From Carya illinoinensis (Eukaryota > Streptophyta > Magnoliopsida > Fagales > Juglandaceae), in contig NC_056752.1 of the NCBI RefSeq assembly GCF_018687715.1, positions 50,686,653-50,750,652 on the forward strand: a stretch of 64,000 bases of DNA, in the 5' to 3' direction. Of this stretch, positions 47,225 through 56,738 are shown one piece after another (the stretch's first letter is position 1; each line of letters opens with the position of its first letter). A program made the position numbers and the translations under genes. The notes beneath the pieces are model-generated. The model saw only the letters and a program-made list of their open reading frames with translations. It had not been told where the DNA came from and made no database searches.

Positions 47225-50200
47225 ATGCCAAGGAACGAAGGGAAGGCGAAGTCGGGGAGGAAAGCACTGAAAGATTTATCTAACAACAACGATGTTGGAA
47301 GGATCTCGAAACTCATGCATTCAAAGAAGAAGTTACCGGAGAGGGAGAACGAGGATCTGTCCAGGAAGGCTGAAGAAGACGACGCGCTCGACCGCCTTCT
47401 TCTCGTCCGGTCCGATCTCTCGTCTCTAACCCACCAGGTAACAATCTCAGAGCGAAAGAGACCCCTCAGGATCTGTTTGGCTAACCGAAATTGTGAGTGA
47501 AAAACGAAGGGGAAAAAGGATTTAATCTTAAAAAATCTATGTTTACTCGTTTCTATTTCTTCACCTTTTGTATTGATCATAGCTTTATGTGCGTCAATCT
47601 CTGTGTGTTTGTGTGCTCAGGATTGTTCCCTTTGTCCGTTTTTTTTTTTGCTGTTTGGTTGCTGAGAAAGTGTGGGCGTAGGCAAGAAATCCTTTTATTT
47701 TAAGACAGAGAGACGCAGCTTATTTTAAACTTTTTTCAATAAATTCCTTTAAACGAGGGAAGAACTTGGAATAAATTTCAAATTATAGAATCTTCAGTGC
47801 TGTAGGTACTTGAATCTTGTAGTTTGACTTGTTGCTATTTGGGATTTGGTTCTGTTTCTTGATTTGTTTAACTGCCACCTTTGGGCGACGTTTGTGTAAC
47901 TAGGAAATGCGGGAAACAAGAGGTTTTGTTTGTGAATATAATAGGAAATGCTTCATGGAGGCTCACGGCGCAATCTTTCTTGCAGTATCCATGACTGCAT
48001 AACTGGAGTCCAAGTTGCTTAAGTGTATATTTTTGAAATGGGGGCTTGGAATTTACATTTTTTCTATCCATGTTATTTGACTGGAATTATATTGGAGTTT
48101 TCAAGTCTAAACGATTGCGCCTGTGATTGGATACCCCATAGTTTTGTTTGTTTTTGGGAGTGGGGGGATTTTTGGAATTAATGGTATAATTGCCAAACGA
48201 AGACATGCGGTACAAGATGATCCATTCCAATGTATGTTTCGCAGAAATTTGGTACTAATGAACACGACGGATGAATGTGAGTAGCAACTTATCGTCAATT
48301 CGTATTGATATACTCGTTTCGTGAGTTGATATGCCCTGTTAATACTGTAATAAAAGTTATCTTGGAATGCTTGAAACTGTACGAATAGTATGAGAAGAAC
48401 ACGCATGTAAACATGCTTAATTTGAAACGTAGAATTGCAATTTAGAGAAAATTTATTTCTAACATGTGAAAAGTCAAATGAACAAGAAAACAAAAGGCCA
48501 GAGCAGCATCGATAAATTTTGAAGCAAAATAGGGTGAATTATGCCTATTATGGGAGGAATTCGACAAGCTAGACGGAATATCTCCCCTCCTTGTGGAAAG
48601 TGGAAAACTGTGTATGTTTGCGATGGTTTGCGTCGCTGATGTTCCAATATGTGTTGATCTTGGAATACCGGTTAATTTGTTAACTTCTCTCTTTTTTTCC
48701 CCATACATAAATGTGTTGAATAAACCCCCCAAGTGTGAAATGGGTTTGGATTTGCAGGCACCAACCCCATGACCACCCACCACCACCTACCATTTTTAGG
48801 CCACCCACCCTCTCCCAAGTCAAAAGATGCAGGCCATCGTAGATGTTTGCTCTCCTATAAATAGGAGAGCTTAAGTGTGCAGAAAAATTCATCCTCACTG
48901 AGGTGAGAGATCGAGGCAGAGGCTTGGGGCGAAATTTGGATTCTGGGGAAACCCAGAACGGAGGCCATTTGAGAGAGATAGAGAGTTATTGATGAGTGTT
49001 TGTAAAATTATACAAACATATTGAAAAATTGAATTTCCGCTTCAGTGGACGTAGGCAAATTGCCGAACCACTTAAATACTGTCTCTATCTATTGTGGGTG
49101 TGATTTCTGGGTGGCTCGGAGGCGCAACAAATAGTATCAGAGTTTCGGTTCGTGTTACCCAGAAAATTACACTTGATCAAAATCAACTTTTGATTACACC
49201 ACAATGTTCCTCTCATCAAGACGGATCCGTAGCCGCAAACGGCGTCGAAAACGGATGCCGGAGGAGCCCGTACGCGCTCCTAGAAGTTGGAGAGTGCACA
49301 GACGCGCCTAAATCGCGTCAGAGGAAGAAGACGAGTGGGAAACACGCGCCCACGCGCCCCCACTCGCGTCTGGAGGAAGAAGACGCGTGGAACACACACT
49401 CCCACGCTCCACTGTAGCAGAAGACTGATCTGAACCGTCGAAAAGTCGCAGATCGATTTTGGGCTAGATCTAAGCCATTCGGAGTCCGATTTGAACGATC
49501 AAATAGTGCTTTCCAACTATTTGGATCATTCTGGACTCATCCGTACGGTGGGAATGTCGAGATTCGCCATCGATACTATCGATCTGAACTGTCGGTGTGT
49601 TGCAGATCATGTTGGGCTAGATCTATGCCAATTGGAGTTCTGTTGTGATGATCAAATAGTGCTGACAAACTATTTGGATCATTTCGGACTCATCCGTACG
49701 GTGGGAATGTTGAGATTCGCCATCGGTACTGTCGATCTGAACTGTCGATGTGTTGCAGATCATGTTGGGCTAGATCTACGCCAGTTGGAGTTCCGTTGTG
49801 ATGATCAAATAGTGCTGACAAACTATTTGGATCATTCCAGACTCATCCGTACGGTGGGAATGTTGAGATTCACCATCAGTACATTCGATATGAACCGTTC
49901 ACGTGTTACAGATCATTTTGGGCTAGATCCACGCCAGTTGGAGTTCCATTGCGATGATCAAATAATGCTGACAAACTATTTGGATCATTCCGGACTCATC
50001 GGTACGGTGAGAATGTTGAGATTCGCCATCGGTATTTTCGATCTAAACCATTCATAGTTGCAGATCAGTTGTAGGCTTGATCGTAGCCAGTCAGAGTCAT
50101 GATGGACTCATTTGTTTAGGGCTTGATCGCAGCCAATTGGAGTCGTGCCAGACTCATTGGTTTTGGGGCTTGATGTCAAACAGCTGGAGTCCAGTGTTGC

Positions 50201-53200
50201 CGGACTCAGTTCGTTTGGGCTTGATTTAAGCCAGTTGGGATCGTGAAATTTGATGGAGCAAATTTAAGATCATTGGACGATGCTGATTAACTTGTTATAT
50301 CAGCAGGTTTTGGCAGTTATACAACTCATGGAGCATATTGTTATTAAGAGGAGAATCGCATCGGATCTCATTGTGGCTTTCTTTGAAAAGTCAGTTGCAA
50401 ATAACAAAGTGCATATGAAGCTTTGGTGTGGTAGTGTGGATACGTACAGTCTAAGGAAGTTCTGTCTAGGAGATTGGAAATTTTAAGTGTGTCCATTGTG
50501 ATCCTCCAATTTTTCCTGGGAACTGACTTAGTGAGGTACTATTCATTTTTACGGTAAATTCATTAAAGCAATGTCATGAAGAAACAATTCAATTTCAGAA
50601 AAGGCAGAAGGTACTATTGTTGCCCAATAGCATTTGGCGTTGTGATCAAAAGGTTGGGAGGTCATGAGAATGGCTATGAGTAATTCTGCAAAGAAGTCGA
50701 AGTTGAAGTTTCTCAATGTAAGAGATCTTATCCTAGATGAGGAGGTGCGCAGAAGAGATTCTGGCAAGATTTCGAGTTGTTGGTCCTGAATGTTGATAGT
50801 AAGGACAGAGGCAAGTCAAGATCTGGACAACAGATGACTCGCTAGAAATTGTGGCAAGACAGGCCACAAGAGACTGCTAAAATCAGGAGAAAATTGTGAA
50901 TGATGCTGTGAATATGGTGACTGAAGAAATACATGGCGTTGCATTTCTTGCAGTGCACAATGCTGTTAAAGACAGCTTGAAGACAGCAGTCATTCAGTAG
51001 TGTTTTCTCAAAAAGGCGTGGAAGGTCACGAATGATTCATTGGTCTTGGCTCGTGGTAATGGTCGTGTGAATTAGATGAGAAAGTAAAAGGAATCCAGTT
51101 TTACTTTTCTAAAGAAATCTCCCTAGACCATGACATGAAGTATAGGTGTGAAAGATGGGAACAAAAAGTCAGATGTTCCAGGGATATCTACACCTAAAGT
51201 TGATGATCACATAACTGCCAAGACGATCAGACCTCTATGGTGGTTACTACCTTGAAATATATCCTGCTGAATGAAGGTAGTGAACTACGGTATGAAGAAA
51301 AATCTTGCAAGAAGGGAGATTATGCAAGTCGGAGACTGCACACAAGATGGGCACATGCGACTGAAGGTAGCAGCAGGATGAAGGGTCAGTCACCCAGATC
51401 GGAGAAGGAGACATCAGCAACAGGTTCTCTGATATGTGTCAAGGTCTGTGCGAGATCATTGATTCCTAGTGCAGTAGGAAATGTGTTGCCCTGTATGTAT
51501 GTGTTGATTAAGGGCACTGTATGTGATAAACTAAAGTTATGCATCACTTTAGTTAGTCTTCTAAGATGAAGACATGAGCTGTAAAAATGCATAGATGATA
51601 AGGGATCATGCTGGAGATAAAGCTCGGCATGTTGAGAACCAGTCTCCAAGTTGGAGATTGGTGTGATTGTAGAATTATGGAGCCTGGTTTGAAAGCTGTA
51701 AAGGCACCAGGTAGATTGTTCGCTCGGTTGTGGCTCGAGTGAATCTCAGTTTGCTCAAGGTGTACATGAGTGCGAACTCATGGACTCGAGTGAAAGAAGA
51801 ATCCTAGAGAGTTGAGATTGTGCAGTGAAGTACTTGTAAATCTCCTTTGAAGAAAATCTCTTGCAAGCTCCGTGGATGTAGACGATGTTAATGCATTTGG
51901 AGATGCATTTGGAGAAGCATTTGGACATCCATTTGAAAACGTACCTGCAGATGCATTGGAGCGTATTCGATAGCAGAAGCCTCTCATGTCAAAGAATGGG
52001 GTGCATTCATTTGAAGAATGAATCAGTTTGTAAGCACCCTGGTATGGCACACTTGGGTGGAGGGGGTGATTGTTGAATAAACCCCCCAAGTGTGAAATGG
52101 GTTTGGGTTTGCAGGCACCAACCCCATGACTACCCACCACCACCTACCATTGTTAGGCCACCCACCCTCTCCCAAGTCAGAAGATGCAGGCCATCGTAGA
52201 GGTTTGCTCTCCTATAAATAGGAGAGCTTAAGTGTGCAGAAAAATTCATCCTCACTGAGGTGAGAGATCGAGGCAGAGGCTTGGGGCGAAATTTGGATTC
52301 TGGGGAAACCCAGAACGGAGGCCATTTGAGAGAGATAGAGAGTTATTGATGAGTGTTTGTAAAATTATACAAACATATTGAAAAATTGAATTTCCGCTTC
52401 AGTGGACGTAGGCAAGTTGCCGAACCACTTAAATACTGTCTCTATCTATTGTGGGTGTGATTTCTGGGCGGCTCGGAGGCGCAACAAAATGGGGAATAAA
52501 ATATATTTGAATGTAGAAGCCCTTGAATCCATAAATGACAGTTATATGGTGTTTGCATAGCTGCACGTTGAAAGTGTAGTGCCCCAGCTTAAATTTCATT
52601 GAAATTTTTTGACATATTTCACACTTAGGCAGCAGATTTATTTATATTATTCAATAGGGTTTCTGTTGAAAGTTCACAGAAAAGTTATAGTTTAGGTATA
52701 TATGCAAATACTTTAACTGGCTGTGATATGGTTGTGGAGTTGTACTAGGAATGAATATTCGCTCTCGACTGATTTACCATGCTGAGCCACTTATCGTTAA
52801 ACTCAGTTCGCTCAAACACCTGTTATCTGCCAGTGGATGACAATTCGCAGTCGCTCTTATTGCTCCTGTTAAATTAAATGGAATTCCTTTATCGTTGAGT
52901 TTTTCCTTGATATGTTGCTAGGTTATTCATGAGTTAGATGTGTGAAATGGCAGATTGATGAACTTGTCGTGCAAGTAATTGAAGTGAAGGCAACAAGCAC
53001 ACAAGGGAAAAAAGAAATTGAATCTTTTACGCATTTCTTGTCCGAAATGGTTTCCTCTTTAAAGGTTACTTCTCCTGGCGTTTCTGTACCTGTATTTCCA
53101 CTTGCGTGCATTATTTTCCTGATATGGATTATTATCTTCCCAAAATGCAGCCATGGTTTCCCAGATTTCAGAAGGTGCTCTGCAGTCCTCCTGTGGAATC

Positions 53201-54420
53201 TGAGAATCAGTTGGGGCAGACTGGAGCAACTCAAATAGTTTCTTCGACTAATAAAGTTAAAAGTGATGCTCATGATAGTCCAAAACAGAGCAAGTTGGAT
53301 TCGTTAGTCTCTCCTTCCCCTCTTGTGTCATGGCGTGCTGAATGCACTATTGAGAGAGGTAGACAGCTGTTTCTCCTCACACCTCTCCCCATATCAAAAA
53401 CATTATCATCAAAACAGGGCCCATCAAAATCAGTGTTTGAAAGGATCACTTCCAATTCTACTGCTGGGCCGCCAACTTTTTTTACTATTTCAGGAGATAT
53501 AAATGATGATTTACTTGAAGGTGTACCTATAATGCCAACTCCAAGTAAGCCATCTGATTCTGCGGTGACCGAAATGGAAAACACCCTACAGATTGAATCT
53601 TCACCTATGTTTTCAAAACGAGACTGCTCCATGCTTGTTATGACTCCGTGCATGAAAATGTCACCTCCAAAATCTTGTGTATTGCTTGAACCTATATCTG
53701 AGTCCTCTCATCAAGGTAATCCTAGGGTTCGTAAGTCCACCCCATTTCCCGTTGGAGTTCATTGCAGTGATTCAGAACGTTCTGAATCCTCTGGTGGTGA
53801 TACTTCTCAGGGTCTTGCATTTAAGTATCCAGAGCTCTTAGGGATTCAACAGGCTTATAAACTAGGACTTGGAAAGAAAAAGGTAGAAGCATCACCTGAT
53901 TGGTTTGTGTCACCACCTAAAACATGTGTCTTACTGGACCCGCCCAATGAGAAGTCATCGAAGAATGAAATTGATGAATGCCAGATGCCTATAGCTTCTC
54001 ATGTTTCCAATCAGCTGGTGAACTTGGCTTCATTAAAGCGAGCCAGTGTTCGATGTGGCCTTCAGCAAACCAACAAATCTTGTAACCAAGGTATTGTTTT
54101 TCTATTTTCCTGAACTTTTGATCAACTCACTTGCCATGCGTTGAGCATGATTTACAAAACTAACCTCTTTTTGTTTTTTTGCCCCCATAGAACCTCTCGG
54201 AGGCAATTTCGCATTCATGGACAGCACTCCAATGTGGAAGGAACCTGAAAGCATAATGCAGAGGGGCAGACGTGCTGGTGAGAATACACTAAAGAAAGAG
54301 TTGTGGACAAGGTTCGAAGCAGCATCTACTCACGGGCTTCGTTTTAATGTATCTGTGCCCCAAAATACTGCTGAGAAAGGGTTTCTTGATTTACTGGATG
54401 AGGCCTCTTGTGACGAGTGA
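47225..54420 (+). CDS. Plant-specific protein of unknown function with destruction-box motif
   Basis: I do not recognise a named family. Four exons close in phase: 47225-47437, 52954-53064, 53151-54090 and 54191-54420, giving 497 residues. The N-terminus is basic and includes RKALKDLSN (12-20), an exact RxxLxxxxN destruction-box pattern. Residues about 53-108 are helical-looking (DALDRLLLVRSDLSSL, then IDELVVQV and IESFTHFLSEMVSSL), followed by PWFPRFQKVL. The long exon 3 is Ser/Pro-rich and repeats one motif, SPPKSCVLLEP (279-289) and SPPKTCVLLDP (362-372). The C-terminus is acidic, ending GFLDLLDEASCDE. Several SP/TP sites would suit a CDK-regulated protein. This is an inference only. Intron 1 is 5.5 kb because of an LTR element. 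Confidence 0.8.
48714..49129 (+). repeat. 5' LTR
   Basis: This long terminal repeat contains a TATAAATA box at about 48856-48863 within a perfect 22-base palindrome (48849-48870; arms GCTCTCCTAT and ATAGGAGAGC around AA). The sequence GAGGTGAGAGATCGAGGCAG follows. Confidence 0.95.
49491..50057 (+). repeat. 153-bp in-frame tandem repeat inside the LTR element
   Basis: Units start at GATCAAATA at 49497, 49650, 49803 and 49956, exactly 153 bases (51 codons) apart. An uninterrupted frame of 188 codons runs through them. Each unit encodes variants of NYLDHSGLIRTVGMLRF and VADHVGLDLRQLEF. No known protein family is recognised. The frame may be a by-product of a repeat length divisible by three. 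The segment lies downstream of the primer-binding site, where gag would be expected. Confidence 0.85.
51889..51936 (+). repeat. 12-bp tandem repeat near the 3' end of the LTR element
   Basis: About four units of ATGCATTTGGAG and close variants (AAGCATTTGGAC, ATCCATTTGAAA) lie 140-180 bases upstream of the 3' LTR. Confidence 0.7.
52071..52486 (+). repeat. 3' LTR
   Basis: This is the second copy of the 416-bp LTR and keeps the palindromic TATA region at 52206-52227. Its position after the purine-rich tract confirms plus orientation. Confidence 0.95.
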
Positions 54421-54908
54421 AGTTATGTGGGTTTGAGCCGGCAAAGTTATAATTTTGATCTTTAATTGTTGATTTGTAAATGGTGGTTCGTGTTGTATGT
54501 TGGAAGCAATCAGGGGTTCAGTCATGAGTTTCGCACCACCTATGACCCCTGCATCTTTTCGTGTCGCTTTTGTTTTTTCTCTTGATAAATCAGATATGCT
54601 GCTGCTGATTGTTTTTCTCGAGTCTTTAAGGTACTTCAGTGTACACACATTTGAGGATGGACGCAGATTGTAGAGACATAAAAGAATCTATCTTGAGTTT
54701 TCAGCATGATACGGCCTAAGATAAGTAGACGCACTTGTTCTAAAATCCGAGACACTGCTATGTTTGGACTAAAAGTCTAAAACGCCGTCATTTTTTTTAT
54801 TTAAAAAAATACTATATCTTTTGCTATTATTCTTCCGGGAAATGCTATGGCGCTCCTTGCCTTCTTGATGTACCACAACGGGGCTAATTAAAGAAATTAA
54901 AACATAGA

Positions 54909-55110
54909 GGAATGCTATACAATCTCCTTACACTCCACACTTCACTTTTTTTTAATTTTTTAATATTTTTTTAATTTATTCTTTTTAAATTAATTTAATT
55001 CTTTTATTCATTATTTATATATAAAATATTTAATAAAAGATAAAATAATAAAAAAAAAAAAAATATGGAGTGTGGAGTGTTGGGAGGTTGTGAAGATTTT
55101 TTCTAAAATA
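54909..55110. mobile_element. MITE-like foldback element
   Basis: The left end CAATCTCCTTACACTCCACA and the reverse complement of the right end (CACAACCTCCCAACACTCCA) form a terminal inverted repeat about 35 bases long, with AT-only sequence between them. No exact target-site duplication was established. Confidence 0.6.
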
Positions 55111-56340
55111 TAAACATAAAAGGGTTACGGGTATAAAAATTTTGAAAATTTTCGTCTTCATTTTTTTATATTTTTGGAAGCTATTCTCTTTTGAATATAT
55201 ATATTTTTTATAAGCCACGTAGTGGTACCATATTACGAGAATAAAATGAGTAGTATAAATTATAAAATATAGAAACATTATTCTATTCTTTTATCATTCT
55301 ATAACGTGTGATTAAATTATTACAAAATCATTAAATACCAAATAAGAAGATGGTGAAGGAATGACATTACTTTCTGACTTAATATCAGATAATTTAAGAA
55401 TTTAGTTTTAAATTATTTGATGTCACACCAATTAATGTTAACTAAAAGACTTAACTCCAAAATTAAATTACAGGCAAATTTGAATATCGATATGGTTGAG
55501 CAGTGAAAATAGGATGAGTTTTCGCAGAAAGATAAGTGACATAAAATGCAGCTTCGTACCTTATTTTATTAATGTGATTATTTAGTAAATCTTAGATTTT
55601 AATGTCTTTATAATTATTGACGGAAAAATTTATTTATCATTTTTTTATAAGCATTCTCTAAACATTTTTTGATGTGATATTAAATAATATGTCTGTAAAT
55701 AAAATATAATAAATAATCTCTAATTATTTAATACTACACAATATGATGATGATAGAATGATGATAAAAAGAATGACAAGCAACATTAAATATTATTGCCT
55801 TAAAAGCATTACTTATTTTTGCCTTAAAAGATTCTTAAATGTAATAATACAAGCAGGAGGATACACACCCATTTTGATGTTTCTGTATGTACAACCAGTA
55901 GAGATTACTAGCAAGAACTGGGTGAAAAATAGTAGAAAAGTAAAATAAGAACAAAGTAAAAATTAAGCCTTCTTGTTGATATACTTAATATATTATTGAT
56001 TTATAAGTGTTTCGTAATATTTTATATATTTATTTAAAATTTTAACGAGTTTTACAATAAATGTTGTATTTATATAAATAGAAATTTTTAACAATTTGTT
56101 TATCCAAGTATTTTTAATAATTAGAACCGAATAGACTCTATTATGAATATATTAATATCTACATTTTTTTTTTTATAGATTATGGGCAATTTTTAATACA
56201 CTTAAATCCAAATAATATGTTTTTTTCCCTCTTAATTATAAAAAAGTTAGAGTAAAATATTTTTAAAAAAATCATACCATTATTTAAGCACCAACATTAT
56301 ATAGAGTTAGAACGAGCAAATGATAGATATTTTTTTTTTA

Positions 56341-56512
56341 TAGGAATCTTGCTACTTATCATCTCTATTTACTACACATTATATTTATTTATATTTTAAT
56401 ATTTTTAAATTAATTAAGTTATTTTACTCATTATCTATATACTATATATTTGATAAGATAAAAAATAAAAAAATTATGTCTGATAAGTAGAGTGAAGATA
56501 AGTAAAATTTTT
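56341..56512. mobile_element. MITE-like foldback element
   Basis: The left CTACTTATCATCTCTATTTA and the reverse complement of the right arm (TTACTTATCTTCACTCTACT) are imperfect inverted repeats about 25-30 bases long, enclosing AT-rich DNA. It ends about 230 bases before the MMS19 start codon. Confidence 0.55.
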
Positions 56513-56699
56513 CTTTTTATAATATATTTTACAATTATATTTTAAAATTTAAATTCTTTTAAAAAATAATCATAATTGTGTAAAATATCTATAATTAAAA
56601 AATTGGTCCCATTCTACTCTACAGAATCCTTTTTCCTTTTGGTCGCATTCCAGCTTCTGGACTCCGTGGGGCGCGTTCTCCTCAAGCTCTCAAAACCCT

Positions 56700-56738
56700 C
56701 TCTCTCTTCTAAAACCCTAAATTAATTTTTTTCTTCGA
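56700..56738 (+). promoter_or_regulatory. Telo-box-like AAACCCTAA in MMS19 leader
   Basis: AAAACCCTAAA lies about 20 bases before the start codon, after a CTCT-rich leader. Telo-boxes of this form often occur near the 5' ends of plant housekeeping genes. Function here is inferred. Confidence 0.45.

Larger units (their letters stand above)
48714..52486 (+). mobile_element. Complete non-autonomous LTR retrotransposon in intron 1
   Basis: Two 416-bp LTRs (48714-49129 and 52071-52486) start TGTTG, end CAACA and differ at 7 positions by my count. The 5-bp repeat AAATG flanks the element (48709-48713 and 52487-52491). A primer-binding site containing GTATCAGAG, like the initiator-Met tRNA type, begins 4 bases after the 5' LTR. 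A purine tract GGGTGGAGGGGGTGA precedes the 3' LTR. The 2.94-kb interior shows no capsid, protease, integrase or reverse transcriptase, so it must depend on other elements. It lies in the sense direction of the host gene. Superfamily cannot be assigned without a coding relative. Confidence 0.95.
54421..56738. other. AT-rich spacer between the D-box gene and MMS19
   Basis: No conserved frame is visible. Two foldback MITE-like elements are present (54909-55110 and 56341-56512). The last 120 bases have CTCTCTCTCTTCT and AAAACCCTAAA, common leader and telo-box-like features of housekeeping plant genes. Confidence 0.5.

Noticed and set aside
50280..52060. Possible decayed copia gag/pol in the LTR element
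   Set aside because: Only short frames were found and none contains a zinc knuckle, protease, integrase or polymerase motif.
54421..54700. Extra coding exon after the D-box gene
   Set aside because: The frame ends at 54420 with a typical acidic C-terminus, and the following sequence looks like a 3' untranslated region.
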